Positions 6,549-13,946 of a stretch of DNA of 15,994 bases are shown piece after piece; within the stretch, counting starts at the first letter, position 1, and the number at the start of each line of letters is the position of its first letter. This DNA comes from AG41 sp036522815. GTDB lineage: Bacteria; Gemmatimonadota; Gemmatimonadetes; Gemmatimonadales; GWC2-71-9. The DNA is taken from NCBI GenBank assembly GCA_036522815.1, contig DATDFC010000024.1, forward strand, positions 1-15,994, given 5' to 3'. The notes under the pieces were generated by a model that saw only the letters and a program-made list of their open reading frames with translations, was not told where the DNA came from and searched no databases. A program made the position numbers and the translations under genes.

Positions 6549-9500
6549 ATGGCCCTCGCAGCAGCCCTGGTAGCCGCCGCCGCTTTGCTCCCGGCCCAGC
6601 AAAGCGCGACCGCCGACTACACGCAGCAGCCCCTGGTCACCGAGCGCCTGTACCAGCACGTCCGGTTCGACCCGAACGGCACCGGGCGCCGCGATCTCCA
6701 CGTGCGCGTACGGGTCCAGACGGAGGCCGGCGTGCAGGCCTTGGGCGAAATCACCTACCCGTACAACTCCGCGGAAGAGACGCTGGACATCGATTCGGTC
6801 GTCGTGCACAAGACCGGCGGCACCACGGTTACGGCGGGACCGGAGGCGGTACAAGACGGCACGGCCCCCGTGGCCCGGGTGGCGCCTGTGTTTTCGGATC
6901 TCCGCAACAAGATCCTCACCGTCCCGTCGCTCCGCCCCGGCGACACGCTCGAGCTGCATGCCGTGTGGTTGCGGCGCACGCCCCTCTCGGCCGGGCAATT
7001 CTGGTATCAGGAGGACTTCGCCACCCAGGCAGTGGTCTTGGACGAGCGCTTCGACCTGGACGTACCGCGCAGCACCTACGTGAAGGTGAAATGGGCGCCT
7101 GGGGTCGATCCTCAAGTATCGGACTCGGGCGACCGACGGATGTATCGCTGGAAGCACGCGAACCTCGAGGTGCCCACGGAGAAGCCACGGCGACGCACGG
7201 CCGAGGACGCGTGGGCGCCAAAGATTCACTCGGTGCAAGTGAGCACATTTCGCACGTGGGAAGACGTGGGGCGCTGGTACGGCGACCTGGCGCGAGCGCG
7301 CGAGGCGGTGAGCCCGGAACTCCGGGCGAAAGCGCAGGAGCTCGTCCGTACCAGTCGGACGCAGCACGACACGCTGGCAGCGCTGTACGACTTTGTGTCC
7401 AAAGAGTATCGCTACGTCAGCCTCTCGTTCGGCGTGGGGCGCTATCAACCGCACGCCGCGACGGAGGTGCTGGCCAACGGGTACGGCGACTGCAAGGACA
7501 AGCACACGCTGCTCGCGAGCCTGCTCGCCGCCGTGGGCTTGCGGGCGTTCCCCGCTCTCATCTCATCGGAGGCCGACGTCGATCGCGACGTCCCGTCCCC
7601 CGCGCAATTCGACCATGTGATCAGCGTGATCCCCAACGGGACCGACTCGATCTGGGTCGACACGACGCCCGGCGTCGCGCCCTTCGGGCTGCTGCTGTAC
7701 AGCCTGCGCGGCAAACAGGCGCTGGTGATTCCGGCGGACGCGGCCCCGGGGCTCCGCTCGACCCCGGCCGAGCCGCCGTTCCCCACGCGTGTGGACGTGG
7801 ACGTGTTGGGCCAGGTGTCGGACCTCGGCACCTTGAAGGTCGGCGTGCGCTACCGCGTGCGGGGTGACGCCGAGGTGCTGCTGCGGATGGGGTTTCGCGT
7901 GGCTCCCGCGGCGCAGTGGAAGACGTTGGCATCGGCCATGGCGTCCGCCGTAGACCTGGACGGCGACGTGACCGCGGTGCAGGCAAGCGATCCCACGGCG
8001 ACCCGCCTCCCGTTCCAGTTCAGCTTTGACCTCACGAAGGCCGGCTACGCGGCCTGGTCGAACAAGCGGGCGCACATTGCGGCCCCGCTCCCGATCGTGG
8101 ACTTCCCGGTGGACACGGCGGATACTGCGGCCCGCCACGATCGCGTGCCCGACCAGGAGTATGCCGCGCGGCTCCGGCTCGCGCTTCCTGCGGGCGTCAC
8201 TGTTCGACCTCCCGTCCCGGTCGCGCTGGCGCGACCCTACGGCGAGTATCGCTCGAGTTACGGGGTGAACGGGGACACGATCACCGTGGAGCGCACGCTC
8301 CATGTGAACGGGCCCGCGCTGTCCCGGACCGAGCCGCGTGACCTGACGGCATTCATGCGCGTCATCCGCGAGGACGAGCGCCAGGAAATCGCCCTCGAGC
8401 GCACGGCGTCCGACGCCGATTCCACGGTGCCGACGTCCGCCACGGCCGACGAGCTGCACAGCAGCGCCCTCACGGCGCTCAACAACGGCGATCTCCGGAC
8501 GGCGCTGCGGCTGTTTCGACGGGTCGTCCAGCTGGAACCGCGGCACCAGTGGGCCTGGAACAACCTGGGCCGAGTCTTCCTCAACATGGGCATGCTCGAC
8601 TCGGCGATCGCGGCCTTCAAACGGCAAGCCGACCTGAACCCGTACGATCAGTACGCGTTCAACAACCTGGGCCTGGCGTACTGGCGCAAGCGCAAATACC
8701 CGGAAGCGGCGGACGCATTCCACCAGCAGATCAAGATCAGTCCGCTCGACCGCTTCGCGCACGCGAATCTCGGGCGGTTGTACGCTGAGCAGCACCGAGA
8801 CTCGGCGGCCGTGCCCGAGCTCGAGCAGGCGATCACGATCAGTGCCGACGATCCTCAGCTCCACGTGGACCTCGGCAAGGCGTACCTGGCGAGCCACCAC
8901 GCGGATAAGGCGCAGGCCGAGTTCAACCGTGCGATCGAGCTCGCGCCCGTCCCCGCCATGTGGAACAACGTCGCATACGCGTACGCCGTGGAGGGCGCGA
9001 ATCTCGACCACGCGCAGGAGTATGCCCGCTCGGCCGTCGACGCGACGACCGCCGGCCTTCGTAACCTGAGTCTCGACCGTGTCGGGCTCAAAGATGCGGC
9101 CGCGGTCACCAGCCTCGGGGCGTACTGGGATACGCTGGGGTGGGTCTACTTCCGCAAGGGGAACCTGCCCGACGCGGAGCGCTACGTCCGCGCGGCATGG
9201 CTTCTCAACTTCAACGGCGAGGAGGGCGACCACCTGGCGCAGATCGAGGAGCGGCTGGGACGCAAGGAGGACGCTACTCATACCTACGCCCTGGCCTTGG
9301 CGGCGCGCCGTCCCCCGTCTGAAACGCGCGCGCGGCTTGCCGTGCTGCTGGGCGGCGACAGGCGGATCGACGCCCTGGTGGAGCGCGCGCGCAACGACCT
9401 GGTCCAACTGCGGAGTGTCACGCTGGGCGCCACCGTCAAGGACGATCTGCAGGGCTCGGTCACGCTGCTGTTCGGGCCGGGGCCGAGGGTGGAGGAGATC

Positions 9501-9689
9501 AAGTATGCCGCCGGGAGCGATCGGCTGCGCGTGCTCGACGGCGCCCTGCGGGCGGCGCGCTACCCGCTCATCCTCCCCGACTCCACGCAGGTCAGGGTGC
9601 TGCGGCGCGGCGTGGTCACGTGCTCCGCCGACAAAGGGAACTGCGTCGTCGTACTCAACGAGCCCCTGCCGGACGCGCCGGCGGAATGA
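6549..9689 (+). CDS. Secreted DUF3857 / transglutaminase-like / TPR protein
   Basis: With the ATG at 6549 this is 1046 residues. Residues 1-18 are a hydrophobic Ala-rich stretch like a signal peptide, though lacking N-terminal charge. About 25-235 is a DUF3857 beta domain. About 265-390 is a transglutaminase-like core with the Cys-His-Asp set: Cys315 in GYGDCKDKHTLL, His356 in FDHVI and Asp371 in WVDTTPG. From about 634 to 930 there are six or more TPR-type helical pairs (AWNNLGRVFLNMGMLDSAI, AFNNLGLAYWRKRKYPEAA and so on). The last about 95 residues form a separate small domain ending in a Cys-x6-Cys pair. Such proteins are thought to act in the periplasm, but no substrate is known. The frame stays open to a TTG at 6453, which would lengthen the N-terminus by 32 residues and put the hydrophobic stretch further in. 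I prefer 6549. A 132-bp spacer separates it from the previous gene. Confidence 0.85.
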   Translation: MALAAALVAAAALLPAQQSATADYTQQPLVTERLYQHVRFDPNGTGRRDLHVRVRVQTEAGVQALGEITYPYNSAEETLDIDSVVVHKTGGTTVTAGPEAVQDGTAPVARVAPVFSDLRNKILTVPSLRPGDTLELHAVWLRRTPLSAGQFWYQEDFATQAVVLDERFDLDVPRSTYVKVKWAPGVDPQVSDSGDRRMYRWKHANLEVPTEKPRRRTAEDAWAPKIHSVQVSTFRTWEDVGRWYGDLARAREAVSPELRAKAQELVRTSRTQHDTLAALYDFVSKEYRYVSLSFGVGRYQPHAATEVLANGYGDCKDKHTLLASLLAAVGLRAFPALISSEADVDRDVPSPAQFDHVISVIPNGTDSIWVDTTPGVAPFGLLLYSLRGKQALVIPADAAPGLRSTPAEPPFPTRVDVDVLGQVSDLGTLKVGVRYRVRGDAEVLLRMGFRVAPAAQWKTLASAMASAVDLDGDVTAVQASDPTATRLPFQFSFDLTKAGYAAWSNKRAHIAAPLPIVDFPVDTADTAARHDRVPDQEYAARLRLALPAGVTVRPPVPVALARPYGEYRSSYGVNGDTITVERTLHVNGPALSRTEPRDLTAFMRVIREDERQEIALERTASDADSTVPTSATADELHSSALTALNNGDLRTALRLFRRVVQLEPRHQWAWNNLGRVFLNMGMLDSAIAAFKRQADLNPYDQYAFNNLGLAYWRKRKYPEAADAFHQQIKISPLDRFAHANLGRLYAEQHRDSAAVPELEQAITISADDPQLHVDLGKAYLASHHADKAQAEFNRAIELAPVPAMWNNVAYAYAVEGANLDHAQEYARSAVDATTAGLRNLSLDRVGLKDAAAVTSLGAYWDTLGWVYFRKGNLPDAERYVRAAWLLNFNGEEGDHLAQIEERLGRKEDATHTYALALAARRPPSETRARLAVLLGGDRRIDALVERARNDLVQLRSVTLGATVKDDLQGSVTLLFGPGPRVEEIKYAAGSDRLRVLDGALRAARYPLILPDSTQVRVLRRGVVTCSADKGNCVVVLNEPLPDAPAE

Positions 9690-9799
9690 GAAGGGTTCAG
9701 GCCTGATGTAGCGTCGGCGCAACAACATGCCGCATTTCCACCCTGCCGTGCCGCAAAAACGCCCTCGCCACCCACCCGGGCCGGTCCCAGATTAGTGGC
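9690..9799. promoter_or_regulatory. Intergenic region upstream of the M16 peptidase operon
   Basis: This 110-bp spacer holds a 10-bp palindrome TCAGGCCTGA (9697-9706) just after the preceding stop. It also holds a direct repeat TGCCGCA at 9728-9734 and 9749-9755, spaced 21 bp start to start (two helical turns). An AT-richer CAGATT (9788-9793) sits 6 bp before the GTG at 9800. No Shine-Dalgarno is present. A promoter here is likely, since a new gene run starts, but the exact elements are guesses. Confidence 0.3.
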
Positions 9800-11200
9800 G
9801 TGCTCGCTTCGTGGCCCTGGTTCCGTCTCCGCGCGAGCCCCGCCGCGCTCGCCCTCGCCGCCCTCGCCGGCCCTGCGGGACATGTCCAGGCCCAGGACTC
9901 AACCTTCAGCCGGTTCATTCATCGCAGTCGGCTCGACAACGGGCTCGACATGATCGTCGTCGAGAACCACACCGTCCCGCTCGCCACGGTGCTCGTCGCC
10001 GTGCACAACGGGGCCTTCACGCAGGACTCCGCCGAGCAGGGGCTGGCCCACCTGTACGAGCACCTGTTGTTCCGCTCGTATCACGGCCGGCCCGACGCCT
10101 TCGGGATCGAAGTGACGAAGTTGAACGGCACGTACAACGGGGCGACCGACGCGGAGGTCGTCTACTACTACATCATCGTCCCGGCGAAGAACGTGGAGCG
10201 CGCGCTCAAGCTCCTCGCCGAGCTGGTCCGCGAAGCCCGCTTCTCCAAAGGCGACCTGAAAGACGAGCGGCCCGTGGTGCTCGACGAGCTGCAACGGGAC
10301 GCGTCCGATCCCGAGCAGGAGCTGACTCGCCACGTCGAGCAGATGCTGTGGGGAGCGTCATGGAGCCGCAAAGACGTGGGGGGCGACAGCGCGTCGCTCG
10401 CGGGGATCACGATCGACCGGCTGAAGGAGGTCTACGCGCGCTACTACGTGCCGAACAACGCCGCCCTCATCGTCACTGGTGACGTGTCGAGTGCCCAGGT
10501 GTTCGAGCGCGCGGCCAAGGAGTTCGGCGAATGGAAGCGCGGGCCCGACCCGTTCGCGGACCGCCCGGTGCCTCCGGTGACCCCGCGACCCGCCAGCGGC
10601 GCCGTCGTCTTCGAGCACGACGTACGGGACGTCACCATCCGGATCGCGTTCTCGGGACCCGGGGTGGGGCGGGACGCGGCCGCCACCTATGCGGCGGATG
10701 CCCTGTTCGAGGTGCTGAACAACCCGGGCTCGGCCTTCCAGCAACGCCTCGTGGAGGCAGGACCCTTCCAGTCCATCTTCGGCTCCTACACCACCCTCGA
10801 TCACACCGGGCCCATCGAGTTCGTGGGCAAGACCACAGAGGCCGACGCCCAAAAAGCCCTGTTCATGCTGCTCGACGAAATCGACAATCTGGACGCCCTC
10901 GAAGGGATCAGGGACGGCGACCTGGCGATCGCGAAGAAGCGTCGCGAGGTCTCGAGAGTCCTGGCCGTCGAAGAGACTGCCATGCTGGCGCCGGGGCTCG
11001 CGTTCTGGTGGGCGAGCGCCGGATGGGATTACTACGTCGGCTACCGTCGGCACCTGAACGCCCAGACCGTGGAGGACCTGCGCGATTTCGCCCGCGTGTA
11101 CGTCGCCCGCCAGCCGCGCGTGATCGGCATGCTCGTGCCGCCCGAGCTGACCCAGTCGGTGGTGGCCTGGCTGCGCGGCGGGAAGAAGCCGTCCCCATGA
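9800..11200 (+). CDS. M16 family zinc metallopeptidase, catalytic subunit
   Basis: This 466-residue secreted protein has a signal peptide at about 1-31 (Arg9 and Arg11, an Ala/Leu core, VQA cleavage before QDS). Residues 84-88 are HLYEH, the inverted zinc motif HxxEH of pitrilysin/insulinase (M16) peptidases. Glu163 in VVLDELQRD lies 76 residues after Glu87, as expected for the third zinc ligand. The N-terminal half (about 40-240) and C-terminal half (about 255-460) are the two M16 domains. The C-terminal half lacks the Arg/Tyr substrate-binding pair, which the next gene supplies, so the two products probably work as a heteromer on peptides in the periplasm. GTG at 9800 gives the best signal peptide. 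There is no Shine-Dalgarno, and the start may be leaderless. The stop overlaps the next start as ATGA. Confidence 0.93.
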   Translation: MLASWPWFRLRASPAALALAALAGPAGHVQAQDSTFSRFIHRSRLDNGLDMIVVENHTVPLATVLVAVHNGAFTQDSAEQGLAHLYEHLLFRSYHGRPDAFGIEVTKLNGTYNGATDAEVVYYYIIVPAKNVERALKLLAELVREARFSKGDLKDERPVVLDELQRDASDPEQELTRHVEQMLWGASWSRKDVGGDSASLAGITIDRLKEVYARYYVPNNAALIVTGDVSSAQVFERAAKEFGEWKRGPDPFADRPVPPVTPRPASGAVVFEHDVRDVTIRIAFSGPGVGRDAAATYAADALFEVLNNPGSAFQQRLVEAGPFQSIFGSYTTLDHTGPIEFVGKTTEADAQKALFMLLDEIDNLDALEGIRDGDLAIAKKRREVSRVLAVEETAMLAPGLAFWWASAGWDYYVGYRRHLNAQTVEDLRDFARVYVARQPRVIGMLVPPELTQSVVAWLRGGKKPSP

Positions 11201-12513
11201 ATCGCGCCGTCGCGCTGCTGCTCTTCCCCATGCTGTTCGGCGCCCCGCCCCCGCCCCCGCCGCGGGGGGCCGGCTGCCTTGCAGCAGGCGACAGCCTCAC
11301 GGCTGTATATGAGGCGTCCGGCGTCCGCATCATCCAGCGCTGCTCGCCGGCGAGCGACATCGTCGCGGTGCGGCTGTACCTGTTGGGGGGCACGCAACAG
11401 CTCGCCGAGCGCACCGCCGGTATCGAAGTGCTGCTGCTGCGCGCCTCGGGCCTCGGCACGGAGCAATTCCCGGGCGCCGAGGCGCACGACGCGATGGATC
11501 GCACCGGCAGCATCGTAACGCTCGAGCCGGAGCTCGACTTCACCGTGTTCGGCTTCACCGGCCTGGTCGGCGATCTCGACGCCGCGTGGTCGGTGTTTGC
11601 GGACCGCCTGGTCCATCCGACGCTGGCGGAACGGGACGTGGCCCGGGCGCGGGCCCAGCTGCAGAGCGCGGCACGTCGTCGCTACACGGAGCCCGACGCG
11701 CGGCTGACCGCGATCGCGATGCAGGCGCTGTTCCGGAGCCATCCCTACGCGCTCGACCCCGAGGGCACCGAGACCTCGCTCGCCGGCCTCACCGTCGACG
11801 ACGTCAAGACGTACGCGCGCGAGCAGATCGTCACGTCTCGCATGCTGCTCACGATCGTGGGCAACGTGACACGGGCGCACGCCGAATCGCTCGTGACGGC
11901 CACGCTCGGTCGCCTACCGCGTGGCAGCTATCGCTGGACGCTGCCGCAGCCACCGGCCCGGGCGAAACCCCGCTGGTTGATCGAGCACCGCCTGATTCCG
12001 ACCACCTACCTGCTGGGGCTGTTCGCCGGTCCGCCGCCCACGAGCCACTCGTATTGGGCCTTCCGGGTGGCCACCGCACTGCTGTCATCCGGGCTGCATC
12101 ACGTCATCCGCAGCGAGCGGGGGCTCTCCTACGCCGCGTTCGCGCCGTATCGCGACGGCGCCATTCCCGTCGGGGGCGCGTACGTGAGCACGCCCAAGCC
12201 GGACAAGGCGCTGATGCTGATGGTCGACCAGATCCGGGAGTTGCGAGACCAGCCGCTCGACTACTTCGGGCTCAGCCGGTTCATCGACAGCTTCGGCTTC
12301 GACTACCTCGCGGAAAACGCCACGTCCGCGGGGCAGGCCGACTTTCTGGCGCGCGCCGAGCTGTACCTCGGCGGCTACCAGCACGGTGACGAATTCTCCA
12401 AGCGTCTCCACAGCGTGTCCCCGGACGATATCTTGCGGGTCGCCGGGCAGTATATGGCGGCCATCCAGTACGCGTATCTGGGAGACACGACACGGATGCA
12501 CGGGCATTGGTGA
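11197..12513 (+). CDS. M16 family peptidase, non-catalytic partner subunit
   Basis: This 438-residue protein begins with a short hydrophobic signal-like segment (MNRAVALLLFPMLFG), then six consecutive prolines (17-22). It has the two-domain M16 fold by sequence character, but HxxEH is absent: the matching place reads TAGIEVLLL near 73-81. The second half contains RSERGLSYAAF, with Arg308 and Tyr312 corresponding to the Arg/Tyr pair that non-catalytic M16 subunits use to hold substrate. Start ATG at 11197 overlaps the stop of the catalytic gene by 4 bp, so translation is coupled and equal amounts are expected. The open frame extends back to 10531 inside the previous gene, but that part is a shadow. 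The poly-Pro codons lie in a C-run/G-run segment (11241-11270) able to form a hairpin. Confidence 0.9.
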   Translation: MNRAVALLLFPMLFGAPPPPPPRGAGCLAAGDSLTAVYEASGVRIIQRCSPASDIVAVRLYLLGGTQQLAERTAGIEVLLLRASGLGTEQFPGAEAHDAMDRTGSIVTLEPELDFTVFGFTGLVGDLDAAWSVFADRLVHPTLAERDVARARAQLQSAARRRYTEPDARLTAIAMQALFRSHPYALDPEGTETSLAGLTVDDVKTYAREQIVTSRMLLTIVGNVTRAHAESLVTATLGRLPRGSYRWTLPQPPARAKPRWLIEHRLIPTTYLLGLFAGPPPTSHSYWAFRVATALLSSGLHHVIRSERGLSYAAFAPYRDGAIPVGGAYVSTPKPDKALMLMVDQIRELRDQPLDYFGLSRFIDSFGFDYLAENATSAGQADFLARAELYLGGYQHGDEFSKRLHSVSPDDILRVAGQYMAAIQYAYLGDTTRMHGHW

Positions 12514-12528
12514 CACCTACCCGCACCC

Positions 12529-12533
12529 GGAGG
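12529..12533 (+). promoter_or_regulatory. Shine-Dalgarno GGAGG deciding the lipoprotein start
   Basis: GGAGG lies 9 nt before the ATG at 12543. It supports that start over the in-frame GTG at 12507, which overlaps the end of the M16 gene and would spoil the lipoprotein signal sequence. Confidence 0.6.
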
Positions 12534-12542
12534 CAGCAACGC

Positions 12543-12980
12543 ATGCGTTCATTTGTTTGGGCGGCGCTCGCCGCAGCCGCCTGCACGCCCGGTGAGAAGC
12601 CGGGCGCGAGAGCGCCCGCCGGGCCGGCACAGAAGTACGCCGGCACCTGGGACGGCCGCGCCTTCCATAGCGAGGCCGACACCGGCATGCCGTTCCGCAT
12701 CGTCTCGAGCGTGGCGGAGGACGGGTCGCTGCGCGGCACACTCATGTTCCCGCAGGTCCCCGAGCCACCCATCCCCGTGCGGGCGCGCCAGGTCAGCGAC
12801 ACCGTCCTCGTGAACGAGATCGGGCCGTACCAGAGCCCCGCGGCGCACCACCGCGTGGTCACGACCACGACCGGCAGGCTCCACGGCGACTCGCTCAACG
12901 GCACGTTCGAAATGCGGCCGGCCGAAGGTGGAAACGCCATCATGAGCGGCACGTTCCGCTCGAAGCGTGTGGTGCCGTAG
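12543..12980 (+). CDS. Small putative lipoprotein of unknown function
   Basis: This is a 145-residue protein. Residues 1-14 (MRSFVWAALAAAAC) look like a lipoprotein signal sequence with a weak lipobox AAA-Cys14, followed by a Pro/Gly/Ala linker typical of membrane-anchored lipoproteins. The rest (about 35-145) is predicted beta-rich: KYAGTWDGRAFHSEADTG, then FRIVSS, GSLRGTLMF, TGRLHGDSLNGTFE and MSGTFRSKR. Repeated G-x-L-x-G-T strands suggest a small barrel or lipocalin-like fold, but I do not recognise the family. A good Shine-Dalgarno fixes the start 29 bp after the M16 partner stop. The next gene begins 3 bp later. The position suggests the M16 transcription unit. Function is unknown. Confidence 0.7.
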   Translation: MRSFVWAALAAAACTPGEKPGARAPAGPAQKYAGTWDGRAFHSEADTGMPFRIVSSVAEDGSLRGTLMFPQVPEPPIPVRARQVSDTVLVNEIGPYQSPAAHHRVVTTTTGRLHGDSLNGTFEMRPAEGGNAIMSGTFRSKRVVP

Positions 12981-12983
12981 GAC

Positions 12984-13484
12984 GTGAGCGCCGCCGAGCG
13001 GCGCGCCCGCCGCGCCCTCACTACCCTGCTGGCGGTGTATGGCGGGTTCCTGATCCTGCACCCCAGCCACTATGGCTGGCTCGACAGCCTCGACCTCGCC
13101 ATCCACGAGTTCGGGCATCCGGTGTTCGGCGTGTTCGGCGAGTTCATCGGCTTCCTCGGCGGCACCCTGATGCAACTCCTCATGCCCGCAATCTTTGTGG
13201 CGTACTTCTGGCGTCGCGGCGATCGCCACGCCGCCATGGTGGCCTTGTGGTGGGTCGCCCAGAACCTGTGGAACGTCGCCGTCTACGTACAGGACGCCCG
13301 TGCCGAAGAGCTGCCCCTGGTGGGCGGCGGCGAGCACGATTGGAACTATCTGCTCGGCCGGCTCGGGCTGCTGCAACAGGACCGGTTGATCGGCGGCGGC
13401 GTTCGCCTGGTGGGAGTCCTGATGTATGCCTGGTCCTGCCTCATGGGCTGGACCTACGCTAGCGGCCGCGCCGAGCCGTCGTAG
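12984..13484 (+). CDS. Small polytopic membrane protein with HExxH motif (putative membrane metalloprotease)
   Basis: This 166-residue protein has about four hydrophobic segments (near 12-27, 48-76, 84-101 and 137-157). Residues 41-45 read HEFGH, an HExxH zinc-binding motif at the start of a hydrophobic segment, followed by a Gly-rich stretch (GVFGEFIGFLGGTLMQLLMP). Possible third zinc ligands are Asp104 (YVQDA), His118 and Asp119 (GEHDW). The layout recalls intramembrane site-2-type (M50) proteases, but the protein is very short and lacks a plain LDG motif. It could be a distinct family or a non-peptidase zinc protein. GTG at 12984 starts 3 bp after the lipoprotein stop without a proper Shine-Dalgarno, so coupled translation is likely. 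Substrate unknown. Confidence 0.7.
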   Translation: MSAAERRARRALTTLLAVYGGFLILHPSHYGWLDSLDLAIHEFGHPVFGVFGEFIGFLGGTLMQLLMPAIFVAYFWRRGDRHAAMVALWWVAQNLWNVAVYVQDARAEELPLVGGGEHDWNYLLGRLGLLQQDRLIGGGVRLVGVLMYAWSCLMGWTYASGRAEPS

Positions 13485-13499
13485 CTTAGCCCCGACCTC

Positions 13500-13506
13500 A
13501 AAGGAG
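13500..13506 (+). promoter_or_regulatory. Strong Shine-Dalgarno AAAGGAG of the DUF1761 gene
   Basis: AAAGGAG ends 5 nt before ATG 13512. It is among the few clear ribosome binding sites in this window, and it contrasts with several genes that show none. Confidence 0.6.
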
Positions 13507-13511
13507 AGCCG

Positions 13512-13931
13512 ATGCCGACCGCCAACGTCAACATCGTCGCCGTCCTGGTCGCCGCACTCATCACCTTCGTGCTCGGCGCCTTCTGGTATTCTCCGGTCCT
13601 GTTCGCCCGGCAATGGATGCAGGCGCAGGGATACAGCCCCGAACGAGTCCAGGAGCTGAAAAAGAAGGGCATGACCCGCGCCTACGCGGTGTCCGTGCTG
13701 TGCTACGTGGTGACGGCGTACGTGGTGGCGCTGCTCGCCGGCTACACGAACTCGACCACCCTGGCGCAAGGCCTGTGGCTCGGGTTCCTCTTGTGGCTGG
13801 GCTTCGCGGCGACGATCGGCCTCGCCGCCCACATGTTCTCAGAGAAACCCATCGCCGCCTGGGTGATCGACGCCGGTTATCAGCTCGCGTACCTCGTGAT
13901 CATGAGCGTCTTGCTGTCGCTGTGGCGCTGA
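13512..13931 (+). CDS. DUF1761 family membrane protein
   Basis: This 139-residue protein has four hydrophobic helices (about 5-28, 54-78, 85-108 and 116-138). It carries DUF1761 family features: an N-terminal helix leading to GAFWYSPVLFARQWM (about 22-36), a short charged loop (ERVQELKKKG), and a late membrane helix pair containing GLWLGFLLWLGF. No function is established for the family. The start is fixed by the strong Shine-Dalgarno just upstream. The gene is 27 bp after the HExxH protein and is the last in the + strand run, ending convergently 15 bp from the DUF4097 gene. No hairpin terminator was seen in that short gap. Confidence 0.82.
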   Translation: MPTANVNIVAVLVAALITFVLGAFWYSPVLFARQWMQAQGYSPERVQELKKKGMTRAYAVSVLCYVVTAYVVALLAGYTNSTTLAQGLWLGFLLWLGFAATIGLAAHMFSEKPIAAWVIDAGYQLAYLVIMSVLLSLWR

Positions 13932-13946
13932 GCCGTCCGACGAGGG

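Noticed and set aside
4542..7505. 987-codon open frame on the minus strand
   Set aside because: It lies opposite two clearly recognisable + strand genes. Its translation is rich in His, Arg and Gly with no domain. Such long antisense frames are usual in high-GC DNA.
7563..9728. 721-codon open frame on the minus strand
   Set aside because: It is a shadow of the DUF3857-TPR gene, with arginine/valine-rich low-information sequence and no start context.
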